A DNA stretch of 64,000 nucleotides from Crotophaga sulcirostris. Lineage: Eukaryota; Chordata; Aves; Cuculiformes; Crotophagidae. How positions within the stretch are numbered: position 1 is the first letter of the stretch; each line of letters opens with the position of its first letter. This document shows, piece by piece, positions 39,343 to 52,216 of the stretch. The notes below the pieces were generated by a model that was given only the letters and a program-made list of their open reading frames with translations, searched no databases and had not been told where the DNA came from. The stretch is from contig VYZB01000745.1 of the NCBI GenBank assembly GCA_013397455.1, positions 168,640 to 232,639 of the forward strand. The letters run 5' to 3'. The translations under genes and the position numbers were made by a program.

Positions 39343-39461
39343 CCTTTCCCTCGTCTCGTTGGTGAGGAACTTGGCACATTCACTGTAGTTCGCCCAGGTG
39401 CGGTTGTTGCCTGGGACCAGCTCCCAGCTCCCGTTCAGGTCACACCGGCGATAAGCATGGC
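39343..39461 (-). CDS. PTH1R: PTH receptor exon G (glycosylated end of ectodomain)
   Basis: The 119-bp exon completes codon 73 and encodes residues 74-112, starting [18 protein letters not shown]. It carries the last two ectodomain cysteines (RRCDL and SECAK), so the visible ectodomain has the six expected for three disulfides. Four N-glycosylation sequons are visible: NGS, NRT, NYS and NET, the same set known in PTH receptors. It ends NETRER in phase 0 at a GTAGGC donor. The segment leads directly into TM1, encoded by the next exon 13.9 kb away. Confidence 0.94.
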
Positions 39462-41308
39462 CTGTGGGAGAGAAACAGGAGACAGGGTCAATGGGACTAG
39501 AACTGGTAGAATAGGAGAAATATCTCCCAAGGGTGGGACTCATCAACCCTTGATGCTTCCTGCCTGCTTTGAAGCTCAGCTCAGAAACCACAATTTCCAT
39601 CTCCTTAGGAACTTCACCAATTTTCTAACTGAGAAACACCAGAGACCTAATAACAAGTCACACCTAGTTCAGGTTAATATATTGGTTTCTACAAACCAAA
39701 GAAAGCTGCTTTGAGAAGTCCCAAAGCACAAAACCATCCTCGGAGGTGCAGCTCTTGCTATGAAAATAAACAGTGATCTGTATTATGCTGTTCTTTTTTT
39801 TACAGATTCAGTGCATCTCAGGGTAGGTTTTTCTCGTGATGATGGACAGGGAAGAGAAGTCAAGGTTTCATCTCAGAATTCAGCTAAGAGATGAAACCAT
39901 CCATGTTCAGATGTCTGTGTGGGGATATCATCACATGAGCTGTGGGTGAAAAGTCTCCTTGCAGATAACAGAGATGAAACCAGTCAACAGACCTGTCCTA
40001 TAGAGGGAGAGCTTCCAGAGACCTCTGCATCTTAGGGCCTCTGATGCCCACGCTAGCTGACTTGACTAGTGGACATCAGTGAGGTGGGGAATCCATGCCA
40101 TGTTGGGTTATGGGTTAAAAAAGGATGGATTGCCTATTTCTTCCGGTCTCTAATGTGAGGTTCATATGAAGGGGTCTCTGTGAGAGGTCATCAGCTGGGG
40201 GTTAAGCTGGCCCAGCTCACAGCCCCTTATAGAATAGACTATGTGCAACCAGGGTCTACTGGAATACCATTACTTGTCTTCTGAAAACAGCCTCGATGCT
40301 CTGCTGGGAACACATAGCCTTAAATCTCTAATTTTTCAGTTTTTGAGTGCACAGCTTTGCCTCAGAAAAGAGAATGCTTTAGCTTTGAAAATACACTGAG
40401 GAATGAGTGTACTTCAAGTGCTTCTAAATACATGCACAGACTTTGCGGCACCACAAACAAGCCAAGAAACACCCTGCCTGAGGGAAAGTGAGATAGGGAG
40501 GAATTCACATGTTCAGGTTACGGGGGTTGTTCTGACACCCACCCTATGGGTCGGGGCAGAGATCTGGGGTCAGGACTAACAAACTGGTGAACTCAAGAAT
40601 ATAAATTGGAAGAATATCTTGTGGGTTTCTATTGCGACGCAAAGGTTGCGGTGTCAAACAAATCCAGGTTTGTAACCCTGGAAGGCTGCCCAGTAGAAGC
40701 GTGCATCCAGCGCCCGTAATGCCCCACTACAGTCTCTGTAGGGTAGGTGGGAAAGTTGTCATTGTTTAGGTTAAAAGAGAGCATTTATTCTCTCTCAACA
40801 TAAAAAAAAATATAATCACAGACTGGTTTGTGTTGGAAGGGACCTCAAAGCCCATCCAGCTCCAACCCCCTGCCATGGGCAGGGACACCTCCCACTGCAT
40901 CAGGGGCCTCCAAGCCCCATCCAACCTGGCCTTCAACACCTCCAGGGATGGGGCAGCCACCACTGCTCTGGGCAGCCTGGGCCAGGGCCTCACCACCCTC
41001 CCAGGAATACATTTCTTCCTAAGATCTCATCTCAGTCTCCCCTCCTTCAACTTAAAACCATTGTCCTCATCCTATCCCTGCACTCCCTGATAGAGGTTCC
41101 CCCCTCAGCTTTCTTGTAGGCCCCCTTTATGTACTGGAAGAATGCTTCTTTCTTTACTTCCTTTACCCCAGCTTCACCCCTGTTTGGATGGGAGTCAACG
41201 GGTAAGAAAAAAAAAAAGGATGCTAAAGAGGATTTCTAAATTTCTGGTTGCCAGGTCTCCCTTTGCTGCAGCTTACCAAGCTCTGCTGCCACTGAGGACA
41301 ACACCCAC
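39462..41308 (-). other. Intron E3 to G
   Basis: A 1.85 kb intron with one CR1 copy (40814-41148). The 39470-40800 part has no recognised element. Confidence 0.8.
40814..41148 (-). mobile_element. CR1 LINE fragment
   Basis: Reverse copy from AATCACAGACTGGTTTGTGT to CCCCTTTATGTACTGGAAGA; ends 161 bp left of exon E3. Confidence 0.92.
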
Positions 41309-41419
41309 CTTTGTGATTGAAGTCATAGATGTACTCTGGACACGGCATAGCCACCACCTTGCCCGGCACACCTTCAGGCCAGCAGACAATACCATCCCAC
41401 TCAGGAAGGCAAAAGCCAT
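41309..41419 (-). CDS. PTH1R: PTH receptor exon E3 (ectodomain core)
   Basis: The 111-bp exon completes codon 36 (Asp), encodes residues 37-72 and gives the first base of codon 73. It contains FCLPEWD, VCWPEG and [13 protein letters not shown], the hallmark core of the class B hormone-binding domain, with three of the six ectodomain cysteines and the conserved Asp and Trp that organise the fold. The acceptor is TTTCACAG and the donor is GTGGGT. It joins E1 directly in phase 1, so the cassette exon E2 known from mammalian PTH1R is not needed for an open frame. The ligand is PTH or PTHrP by family membership. Confidence 0.93.
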
Positions 41420-41934
41420 CTGTGAAAGAGACACAAAGAGACAGAGGAGTCACTTGACCTGCAGAGGTGACACAAATGCCCCATGGGTTGGAGAGGGCTC
41501 TCCATGAAAAAGCCAACACCACTGTCAATCAGTTTGAGAAGGTCACTCTTAGACATCATCACAATTTTCTGCTTGGTGTTTTGTTCCAGAAAGTGAGGCT
41601 TCTCCCAGGTTTTGTTGCAGAAGGACATGGTCAGACATGGGATCATAGCTGAATGCTCTCAGAGAGGGAGCACTGATTCTGGAGAGTTACTTTCCCTTGT
41701 GGGTTGGAAGAAATGAAAATGGGGAAGGAGAGCACAGTGGAGAACAGGAGGACTTGAGCATTCAAGACTCTGTAGACTGATGGACAATCTGGAGATGACC
41801 AAGGGAGTTTGGCTGGGTACAGACTTCATATGGTAGCACAGATTTGAGCCTAGGCTACCAAGGAGCTTGATTATGGTGAGGCTACATTATTGTGAGGCTC
41901 AAAGCTACCAGTTTATGAAGGGACTAATCTAGGT

Positions 41935-42300
41935 GTCCTTGGAAGAACGCCCAGTGAGGACCCGTTAATCAGGGAGGAAGTCGAAATGGATGTGCTGAAA
42001 CTCATGCAGAAAGGATTGCAAAGGATATAAACAATGGGCCCCTGTTTGAAAGAAGAAATGAAGGTCATTTTGACCCCTTTTTGCAAACAACCAATTGTGA
42101 GCTTAGATTTTGCAATATGTATTAGCTAATTATCTGTATGCCAATCCTCTGTTAACGCGATGTTGCTAGAAGAGATAAGAAATAGTATAAAAAGATGTGT
42201 TAAGAACAATAAAATGAGATCTTGCTTGCACCCTGCTTGGTCTCCCGTCTCTCAATCGCGGCAAGTTTAGGCTTCCCCGAAAGGTGCTCATGCCCACCCA
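41935..42300 (+). mobile_element. Probable solo LTR of an endogenous retrovirus-like element
   Basis: A TATA-type box (42186-42193, AGTATAAAAAG) is followed 15 bp later by a poly(A) signal (AATAAA, 42208-42213) and a U5-like stretch CTTGCACCCTGCTTGGTCTC. This compact order is typical of retroviral LTRs. Exact ends are uncertain: a TG start at 41991 and CA end at 42263 are possible, but no target-site duplication was found. No gag, pol or env remnant lies beside it, so it would be a solo LTR. Confidence 0.5.
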
Positions 42301-43033
42301 GTAGACTGGCTGTGATTTAATGCCTACAGACCATTAATCCAAATTCAGTTGTAACTTTCAATTCATTCACATCAGCCAGTGCTATGCTATACCACGACGC
42401 TTTGCTGCTTTCTCAGATATGCTCCTGGGCCTGAATTCCTGTGTGCTTTTAAGGAACACTAAGACAGGTATCTGTGGCAATATTTCTGACCCTAAACAGA
42501 GAACACGTCGTTACCTTGCTTCCTTAAGGAATGAAACGATGGAATTTCTGTTTCCTAAATATTTGCATCCTTTCCCATTTGACATCCTTTTTTTTTACCT
42601 ATGACCTCACTAGTGCCAGCTTCCCTCTCCCCCCCTCCTTTCCCTGTGATGCTGTTGTGGGGCAAGATGCAGGTCCTGCACTGGTGGATTTGGAGCCATG
42701 CCCATGCTGAATTGGTTGGCCATGCACACGGGTTGATTGATCACTCGCCTGCTGCCAAGCACTGCGTACAACGGCTGAGTTTCCCCACATTTCCTCCCTG
42801 CTTACTCACTGTTTTGGATTTCTGCCCCAAAAAATGAGAAGAAGAGAATGGGCAGGTGGATAAATCACAAGCCCTGTTGTCTTAGGAATGCAAATATCCC
42901 TGGAACAGCTTATTTTAATCTGTTCTACCACCTTACTTGGCTCACTGCTACGTCTTAACCTTTTAAGAAGGGAGTAGTGGGGTGGTTGTTACAGGACTTT
43001 TCTTTAAATCATCCTTGTTGTACCTTTTTGCTT

Positions 43034-43112
43034 TAGAATAGACTAGACTATTTCAGTTGGAAGGGACCTGCAATGATTATCTAGTCCAAACGTCTGAAAA
43101 ACTCAAGGCTGA
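43034..43112 (-). mobile_element. CR1 LINE 3' end, divergent
   Basis: AGAATAGACTAGACTATTTC, CAGTTGGAAGGGACCTGCAA and TATCTAGTCCAAACGTC follow the reverse 3' end of an older CR1 subtype. Confidence 0.65.
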
Positions 43113-43223
43113 CCGGAAGTTTTTTGTCCATTGAAGGAAGCTAAAATAGCCCTGAAGGAGAAATTCTGCCTCCCTCCACACACAGTTCTTCTGCAGATGT
43201 TAGTTTAGGATAGTTAGTAGTAG

Positions 43224-43637
43224 ATAGGAAGAAAAGCCTGAGAGAGCTGGGCTTGTTCAGCCTAGAGAAAAGAAGGCTCCAGGGAGAATTTACAGCATCC
43301 TTCCAGTACCGAAAGGGGCTCCAGGAAAGCTGGGGAGGGGCTCTTGATCAGGGAGTGCAGGGGCAGGACAAGGGGAACGATTTGAAGCTGAAAGAAGGGA
43401 GATTGAGATGAGATCTTGGGGAGAAATGTTTTGCTGCGAGGGTGGGGAGGCCCTGGCCCAGGTTTCCCAGAGCAGTGGTGGCTGCCCCATCCCTGGAGGT
43501 GTTGAAGGCCAGGTTCGATGGGGCTTGGAGCCCCCTGATGCACTGGGAGGTGTCCCTGCCCATGGCAGGGGGTGGGACTGAATGATCTTTAAGGCCCCTT
43601 CCAACTCAAACCATTCCATGATTCTGTGATCTGTGAT
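43224..43637 (+). mobile_element. CR1 LINE fragment
   Basis: GAGAGAGCTGGGCTTGTTCA through GGGGCTTGGAGCCCCCTGAT to CCATGATTCTGTGATCTGTG; about 410 bp. Confidence 0.92.
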
Positions 43638-44814
43638 TTATGTGCTTAGTGCAAGGAAAAGCAGACACACATCAAGAAAAAGTCCTTTCCCACATTTTAT
43701 GCCTGTCTTCTGTCCCCAGACCGTTTTTTTTTTAATTGGCACGTATTTAAAAATGTATTTTAAGTATTGTAACTGTCGTTTTGCAATTCTCCAGAATTGA
43801 GAAGTAATTAAATAGGTCTTCTATGGACCTGTAATTATCAAAGCATCATAGAATCATGGATTTACCAGTCAATAATTCCAGGGATCCAACACCATGTCCT
43901 CTATGAGTACGTAGGCTAGGAGGGCCATGAAGAAGCTCTGCACCCTGCTGAGTTTGTCAGCAGCATCTGAAGCAGCTGAGATACCAGCACTGGAGGCAAA
44001 CTGCCACGGGAGACAGACTGCCCACCCTCCCAGCCACCTCCTCTTCCTTGCTGTCTGTTTATTCTGTCTGCATGGGACAAAGCCAGAACTCATCCATATT
44101 TAGAAGGGCCAAGATATCCTACAGACTTCTTGAAAGCTGTGGGAATTGACTTCATTTTCAACACTGCTTTAAAAAGAGGGAAGTCATACCCCATCCTCCA
44201 CCTCTTACATCCTTCCAGCTTCCCAACCTCCCGTTTCTGCAGCTTCTGATTCACGAGCTCCCAGTCCCACAAGGGAGCACATTCCCATTCTGATGTGGAT
44301 GCTCAACATGGGCTGCATTTCCAGTCCCTGAGGAGTTCAGGAAAGATTAGACACCCAAATTTAACCTGGTGTTTTCCACTGCAGTATGAATTGCAGCCAT
44401 GGCTTAAAATCTATAACTGAAGTGAAAAGCAAACACCACTGAGTCTGTCCCAGCTCTGCTTTCAGAGCAGCATCTGCACTCTGCACTGATGGCAGCCTGG
44501 GAAGGAGTTTATCTACAGCATATGAAGTGTCTGACAGAGAGGAATTACATGTGAGTGAAAATAAAGCAGAGGACCTTGCTATTATCCTCAAAAGAGCCGC
44601 ACTGGTAAAGAAACGATAGGCACGGCCAAGATCTCAGCAGGCTCTGTTAATAGCAAAGCCAGTGCCTTAACAATCTTTCAACCAAACAGTAATTTGTCCT
44701 CTATAATGAATGTGCTTTCACAAGATGAAATAAGAATCCAGGATTGCTTTAAAGACCTTCGGCTGATCTGATGTCCTGCAGGCTCAGAACTCAACAGTGA
44801 TTGCTTCATAAAAT

Positions 44815-45735
44815 GATAGAATCATGGAATGGTTTGGGTTGGGAGGGACCCTAGAGATCATCTCATTCCAATCCCCTGCCATGGGCAGAGACACCTCCCA
44901 CTGGATCAGGGGGCTCCAAGCCCCATCGAACCTGGCCTTCAACACCTCCAGTGATGGGGCAGCCACCACTGCTCTGGGCAACCTGGGCCAGGATCTCCCC
45001 ACCCTCACAGGAGAACGTTTCTTCCTAAGATCTCATCTCAATCTCCCCTCTTGCAGCTTCAAACCGTTCCCCCTTGTCCTGCCCCTGCACTCCCTGATCA
45101 AGAGCCCCTCCCCAGCTTTCCTGGAGCCCCTTCCAGCACTGGAGGCTGCTCTAAGCTCTCCCCACAGCCTTCTCTTCTCCAGCCTCAACAACCCCAACTC
45201 TCCCAGCCTGGCCTCACAGCAGAGGGGCTCCAGCCCTCTGATGATCTTCATGGTGTCCTCTGGAGTCATTCTAACAGATCCATGTCCTTTCTGTCCTGAG
45301 AACTCCAGAACTGTACACAGAGCTCCAGGTGAGGTCTCATGTGAGCAGAGTAGAGGGACAGAATCCCCTCCCTCAACCTGCTGGTCGCACTTCTTCTGAT
45401 GCAGCCACGGATGCTCTTGGGTTTCTGGGTTGGGAGCACACGTTGTGGCTCATGTGGAGCTTCTCACCCCCAGCATCCCAAGTTCTTCTCCTCAGGGCTG
45501 CTTCCAATGCATTCTCCACCCAGCCTGGACTTGTGGTTGGGATTGCCCTGACCCAGGTGCAGGACCTTGCACTTGGCCTTGTTGGACTCCAAGAGGCTAG
45601 CAGGGGTCCATCTCTTGGGCCTGTCAAGGTCCCTCTGGATGGTGTCCCTTCCCTCCAGCGTGTCAACCACACCACGCAGTTTGGTGCTGCCAGCAGCCTT
45701 GCTGAGAGTGCACTCAATCCCACTCAATCAGTTCA
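44815..45735 (-). mobile_element. CR1 LINE, long copy with reverse-transcriptase remnant
   Basis: Reverse copy, about 920 bp. From right to left it encodes broken pieces of the LINE RT end (IECTLSKAA, VDTLEGRD, NKAKCKVLHLG), then the tail finishing AATCATGGAATGGTTTGGGT at the left. The RT frame is continuous for about 85 codons, but the fragment lacks the catalytic centre and is 5'-truncated. Confidence 0.92.
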
Positions 45736-46354
45736 GTTTGCTGGTATTTTCAGAGAAACAGGATAAAATGTCATGGTTTAACAGCTGTTTCCTTATCTCT
45801 AATTTAGTGCTGATGAAAAGGACCAGACTAATCATTGCCTATTTTCTAAAGTGGGGCTAGAGGAGCTAAAATCCCTAAGCATCAGTGTGATAAAAAAGGA
45901 GGAAGAAGTTTATTGTCTTTTCTCTTCTTCCAGTCACATTAGGGGAAGGATAACACCAGATTTCCTATTCATGAAAATTAGGAAGGCCCTTCCCTTTGGC
46001 TCAATGTGTTGCAGGGAAACTTACACTGTGAAAAATAGTTTATTTATTTTTTCAGTTCTCTGGAAGGATCAAAAGCAAAAGGAAAAAGAAAGCATCCCAC
46101 AAAATTTGGATTAGGACAAAATGTTATTGTCTCTGAGGTTTTTTTTTTTCAGACAAGAAAATAAACAAAGATTTCATTTAGCCTCGAAGTGGTCTTACTT
46201 AAAATAAAACTAATTCTTTATACAAAACAAATAAATTTTGGTAAACTTTAAAATGAATGCTGTGGAGAAACAACATTGAGGAGAAAAAATTCATCTTAAT
46301 GTCGTACTCTGGAATGCTGAGAGAAAAGCCTTCCACTTCTTGCAGGAGAAGAAT

Positions 46355-46922
46355 CCGAGAATCANNNNNNNNNNNNNNNNNNNNNNNNNNNNNNNNNNNN
46401 NNNNNNNNNNNNNNNNNNNNNNNNNNNNNNNNNNNNNNNNNNNNNNNNNNNNNNNNNNNNNNNNNNNNNNNNNNNNNNNNNNNNNNNNNNNNNNNNNNNN
46501 NNNNNNNNNNNNNNNNNNNNNNNNNNNNNNNNNNNNNNNNNNNNNNNNNNNNNNNNNNNNNNNNNNNNNNNNNNNNNNNNNNNNNNNNNNNNNNNNNNNN
46601 NNNNNNNNNNNNNNNNNNNNNNNNNNNNNNNNNNNNNNNNNNNNNNNNNNNNNNNNNNNNNNNNNNNNNNNNNNNNNNNNNNNNNNNNNNNNNNNNNNNN
46701 NNNNNNNNNNNNNNNNNNNNNNNNNNNNNNNNNNNNNNNNNNNNNNNNNNNNNNNNNNNNNNNNNNNNNNNNNNNNNNNNNNNNNNNNNNNNNNNNNNNN
46801 NNNNNNNNNNNNNNNNNNNNNNNNNNNNNAACTGGACACAGGGCTCCAGGTGAGGTCTCAGGAGAAGAGGTTTGAGGGGAGAATCAGCTCCCTCAACCTG
46901 CTGGATGAGTCACCATCTGCCC
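46355..46922 (-). mobile_element. CR1 LINE interrupted by assembly gap
   Basis: The left edge GAGAATCA may be the reversed terminal octamer. The right edge has ACACAGGGCTCCAGGTGAGG and CTCCCTCAACCTGCTGG, the same blocks as the 45.3 kb part of the preceding copy. Confidence 0.75.
46365..46829. other. Assembly gap (465 N)
   Basis: A run of N. The left flank ends in a possible CR1 terminal octamer (reverse) and the right flank resumes in CR1 body sequence, so the gap most likely sits inside one CR1 copy. Confidence 0.99.
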
Positions 46923-47293
46923 CAGAAATTTGAAAAAAGTTCATCTTTGCTGCCTCTCACTGCATCTGAGACCTTTGCACACTCTGTGTGTTCACCCAAG
47001 GCATTGATTCAGCAAAGCTACATAAGGATCTGGTGGGACTCTGCCTTCTGAACGTGGGTGAGTCTCCCAAGAAAAGAACCAAATGAATCTGTCATCATTA
47101 TTATGAACTGCCACAACAAAGTGAAACCTCTTTAACCTCCTCTCCATCTTCCTCTGCCTCTCTCACCCAGCTCCATCCGTGGAAAATCCATTTCAGCCAA
47201 ATTTGAAGGAGGGATAATACATCTCAGTCATCATTTTACTTCTGCAAATTTTGTAGGCATTAATGATCAGGAGAGAGAAGGGCAGGTGAATGT

Positions 47294-47466
47294 TTCATGA
47301 AAGAGTTTGGGTTGGAAGGAGCCTTTAAAGGTCACCCAGTCCAACCCCCTTGCAATGAGCAGAGACATCTTCAACCAGATCAGGTTGCTCAGAGCCCCAT
47401 CCAATCTGGCCTTGAATGTTTCCAGGGATGGGACACCTATTGTCTCTCTGGGCAACTTCTACCACT
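47294..47466 (-). mobile_element. CR1 LINE 3' end, older
   Basis: Reverse copy AAAGAGTTTGGGTTGGAAGG to TCTCTGGGCAACTTCTACCA; the terminal octamers are lost. Confidence 0.87.
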
Positions 47467-47552
47467 TCTCTTTGGCCGCTGCCACCTGGCCAATCTGCCT
47501 TTCCTGACCAACCAAACAACAAGCATGTGCAACCAGACAACTAGCTAGAAAT

Positions 47553-47816
47553 TAGAATCATAAAATCATTAAGGTTGGAAAAGACCTCCAAGATCATCCA
47601 GTTCTACCATCAGCCCAACCCCACTGTGCCTACTAAACAATGTCACAAAGTGCCACATCTACACATTTTTTGAACACCTCTAGGGATGGAGACTCCACCA
47701 CTGCTCTGGGTAGCCTGTTCCAGTAATTGACTAATCTTTCAGTAACGCAATTTTCCGTGATATCCAATCTAAACCTCCCCTGGTGGAACTTGAGGCCATT
47801 CCCTCTCATCCTAGAA
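47553..47816 (-). mobile_element. CR1 LINE fragment
   Basis: Reverse copy AGAATCATAAAATCATTAAG to CATTCCCTCTCATCCTAG, about 90 bp from the previous CR1 and in the same orientation but of a different subtype. Confidence 0.9.
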
Positions 47817-50556
47817 GGTACAGTATGGCTGTTCTTTTTCCACCCAGGGCACCATGAGGGCAAGGGGAGAAGAACTGTGTTGGGTGGGGGGACTGCAGTT
47901 ATTAGTTTGCGGTAGGGAGAAGCTGGTGAGGACATTCAAAGGACAAGTTGGGTGTGTCTGGATCTCCTGGTTGCAGAACGACTTGAGAAGTTCCTACATT
48001 GACTGAAACTCTTGGAAAACATTTTTCAAGTGAAAATATTGACCGACGTCAAGACCAGCCACAGTTTTTGACTGTTGGAACCACATTTCTGGGTTTTCCT
48101 CTCACTCCAATACCCCCATTCCTACCACCTAAGGACACAAACCTTCCTTACATCCCTTCCTTTCTTCCACATCCCACTGCCTCTTCCAGCCTGCACAGCC
48201 ATGTGGCATCTTTACCATTGACTTCACCAGCCTGAGAGACTTGACATGATAACTGGGACAAAACTCTGCACCTCCTGCCTCCAACTTTCTCCTGTTTTAC
48301 TCACTGTAGAGGTCACTTAACAACTGATCTGATGATAAAACAGGGAGGGAAAAATACCATATATTCCATTGGTATTGTGCTGGAATCCAAACAAGACTTT
48401 TTTGTTGTTGTTTGTTTTCCCAAATATTTCCTCCAAACATTTTTTCTTGCTTTCTGAAAACATTAACAGCACTAACAGCTTTACTTCTCTCTGCTGCTTT
48501 CCTTTTCTCCTGGTAATTTCTCTAAAGAGTTGAAAATGGAAGTACAAGAAGAAATCTGAAAAATGGTGAGGAGCTTCAGGAAAACAATCAAAAAATCCAC
48601 AAGCTCATAATTTTTTCTGATAAAGAAAAAATAAATCCATTTTTACAGCCTTATTTTAAGTTGGGAAAAAAAAAAAGCACCTGCTTTAGGCATGTTAAAA
48701 AATAAGTAAATCTCTCCTGCAACACCATTAACAATACTTACAAACACAGATTACCAGAAGGGATCCAGTTCATTCTATGGGTTGATTGAAAAGGTCTTTA
48801 AAAGGTCTTTTTTTGTGTGTGAAAAATAGTTTGAGGGTTCAAATATTCTGTGTGGATCGATACAGGTGGGTAAGTTTGGGACATGAGGTCACATGCTGCA
48901 AGTGAACTGGGAACGGAAAATGTTTCTTCCCTTGGAAGAAATAGGATTCACTGAAGATGTCAGTCAAAAGGAATTCATAAACTTTCAAGAAAACGAGTAA
49001 ATCTTGCACATCTTCCACATCCTAAGTGTCTTGGATGCGTATCAGTCATTCAGACAACCCTGAATGGAGGATTCTGCCTCTGTCTCAGGCATGCATGCAA
49101 GTGCTTGAAGCTCCTCCAAATTCAGAGGCAGAACTTCCACGGATGGAGACAGGGAAGGTGGGAACTGCACTGGAGTGTCTAATGTTTAGAGGACATCACC
49201 GACCCCTTCAGTGCTGAAGAAACTGATCTTGCAAGAAAACATGAGTGGCTGGAAGTGAGTGAAGAGGTTTTTCTTCTCCAGAGACTCTGTGGATGCTTCA
49301 TCCTGGTGTTTCCTTTTCTGTTTCTGTAGTTTGAGGGGAGTTTAGGGAGACATGATGACTGTGCTTGTGGAGAAAAGTGAGGGTTGGAGACCACCACATT
49401 CCCTGGCTACAAACCTAACACACGCAGGTAACTGAGGTTGGTAAAAGTCAGCTGCTGAGGTAGGGATTGAAGCTTTGTTTTCTAAGATTTATTTTGTTTC
49501 TTCATCCCACAGCAGTTTGCCAGAAGAAGCTTCACAGATCCTGAGATGTCCTTGCTAGTGGTCAAGTAAAATAATCTCTCTGTGGAAAAAGCTCATAAAT
49601 TCCTTTGTTGAAAAGGAATAGAAAGAAAAATATCTTCCAGCAATAGAGAAGGACTGGTAGGGTGGGAAGATTTTGTTGGTGGCCCTAGAGGAGAATAAAA
49701 GGCTTGGTCTGCTTAATCCAAAAGGAGAATGGGGAAGAAGGTTTTTTTCATCCTGTTGGTAAGGCAGCATGAATGGAGATGAGCTACAAAAGTGGAGAAT
49801 GGTGGAAAAATAAACAGCCTTAAACTGGCAGTGAACAAAGCTTATGCTGGAAATCAAGACAGAGCTTCTGTCCTTCAGATGAGTCATTGTTTGGAACGAG
49901 GTCCTTGGGAAGAACAGCAAGTTCCATGTCGCTAAGTGGTTTTAAGACGGAACCTCGTTAGAGGAAATTGAGGCTGCGGCACCAACGGAGCAAGGAGGAG
50001 AGCACCAAGCCACCCACAGCTTTCTCTGGCTGTTGCACTCGAGCTCTGCTTCCACCCTTGCCCTGGGACAGGTCAGTGCATCTTGATCCTCCTCAAGATC
50101 AGTGGAGTCACCTGGGCTTCCCAAAGACACCTCAGTTTTCCAGTTGCCTCCCCACGTCCACTCCAGATCTCAGAAATCACCTTACTTACCCTGGAGACAA
50201 CCGCTTCCAAAGGCAAGAGAGATTCCACACCAGTCCAGATTACTCCTCCCTTCCTAGGTGCAAGGACACTAACACAGCTCTTGTATGCAATTGTTGTGCT
50301 CTCATCGCTTGGTCTTGAGACACCCAGCTCATCGCTTCCTCAAGACGAGCTAAGAGCAGAGCTCAGCTTCTCTTTCCACCACAAATCCCTGCACTAATAT
50401 GGTCACCTCTTTAGTTTCCTGATACGTTTCAATTTAGGTTGGTTTTCTTTACCTCTCAGCCCATCAATCCATCACACTCAAGTCCTCAGCTTCAGCTGAA
50501 GGCAGCCCCAAGGCTTCCAGGGACAAAGCCCTCACTGAAACACAGGTTTCACAACA

Positions 50557-50935
50557 TGTATCACAGTATTACAAGGTTGGAAAGGACCTCTGAGATCATC
50601 GAGTCCAACCTATAACGCAACACTAACACCAACCCATCATCTAAACCACAGCCTCATCCATGGATGAGTGCCTCAGCCAATCTCCTCTTAAACACCTCCA
50701 GGGTTGGTGACTCCACCACCTCCCCAGGTAGCGCATTCCAATGGCCAATCACCCTTTCAGGGAAGAACTTTTTCCTAATATCAAGCCTAAACTTTCCCTG
50801 ACAATGCTTGAGTCCATGTCCTCTAGTTCTGTCCCTGGTCACCTGAGAGAAGAGACCAACCCCTGCCTGACTACAACCTCCTTTTAGGGAGTTGTAGAGA
50901 GCAATAAGGTCACCCTTGAGCCTCTGTGTTAGGAG
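50557..50935 (-). mobile_element. CR1 LINE, ATACTGTG-tailed subfamily
   Basis: Reverse copy beginning TATCACAGTATTACAAGGTT and containing CAATGCTTGAGTCCATGTCC; a 10-bp local duplication (CATCCATGGATGAG) interrupts the usual CACTGAGTGCC block. Confidence 0.92.
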
Positions 50936-51869
50936 AGAAGTTGCTAAATGCTGTTTTGACCCGTTTTTCCAGGTCTGTGTTGGAAAATGGACTCGGGTCC
51001 CCAGCTTCTCCTCATGCTGCTCTGCAGAGGAGACACCAAGACCATGAAACAGGCACTTTGAGAAGATGAGGCATTTGGAAATGTGTCCGTTCACGATCTA
51101 ACTCGATGTTACCAACACCTCATCAAAATGCACTGAATCCTCCAGTTCCTCCAGTACCAATCTCAACAAGGCGGGCATAAGGCTTTGAGTCAGAAAACCT
51201 GATTTATTTTTCTGCATCTGCACGAGGTCACAGACCATCTTTGCCTATCTTTTAAAGGTAGACTGTAAAATCCTCCAGACAGGCCATGCTCCTCAGTGCC
51301 TGAAGGTTACTATTATAGTGTACCCATTCATCTCACAGTTGCTTGGACTGTCATGAATACTCCCTTAGAGTAGTACTGTACTACAGAGGAGTTATAGTAA
51401 CACAGATTATCGTAGTTTTGGAACAGATGTGCCTTGCAGTTCTCCTTAGACCTTGAGAGTTGACATCTCAGGGTGTGGAAATTGCAGCCATTGTCACAAG
51501 CCAACATGGTATTCAGGATGGAGGAACTGTTTGATGTCACAGCAATAGGACTTGGCCTTCTGAGAGCAGAAGGGTCAATCACAGGGCGCTTTGTGGAAGA
51601 GCTGCACCACATCCACCTCTCATTTTGCTCTTCCTTCGTGTCTGCTTCCCCACCTGAGCTCAGTCAGAAATCCCAGTGTGCTGCAGGTTGCTTTGGTGGA
51701 GGAGAGGCACATTTGGACCATACCTGCATCAAGCTCAGGTTGCATCCTCAGGGTGCAACGAGGGTCGTTCTTGCCTACTTGTTGCTTTTCCATTCCCTCC
51801 TCTGCTTCCCCCCAGTCTCAATTCAGATTTCTGTGCAAGCAGTATATGCATGTGGAGAACACATTAAAA

Positions 51870-52125
51870 CCATCTGCGAGGCTGCTTGGCAGCTGGATAA
51901 ATGCAAACATGGTCTCGAGGTGTTTATCTAGGGGTATGGAATATAAATCAGCCCAACTTATTCTGGCACCGTGCGAGGCACCAGGGAGACCACATTTGGA
52001 ATACGGTGTGCAATTGTGGTCACTCTATTACGGGAAGGACATTTGGTGGATTGGAAACAGGCAGGGAGGAGCAACCAAAAAAATGACCCAGCATTTCGGG
52101 ATAGGAGGGTGTGAAAGGGAGGCTT
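51870..52125 (+). mobile_element. Old LINE RT-end fragment
   Basis: Translation pieces RPHLEYGVQLWSLYYGKDI and GGATKKM follow the C-terminal RT region of CR1/L2-clade LINEs, with two frame changes nearby. It is more decayed than the young CR1s. Confidence 0.65.
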
Positions 52126-52216
52126 GGAGGGCCACTGCCTCTGTATGGGGGGGTTTCGAGCTGCAGATGCATTTCAAACCTGGCTGTTAGAGCACGTGTG
52201 TATGAGTGCCTGCATA

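Noticed and set aside
43869..44093. A 74-codon minus-strand frame with no CR1 overlap
   Set aside because: It has no recognisable domain and the codon pattern looks random. It is one of many chance frames in 64 kb.
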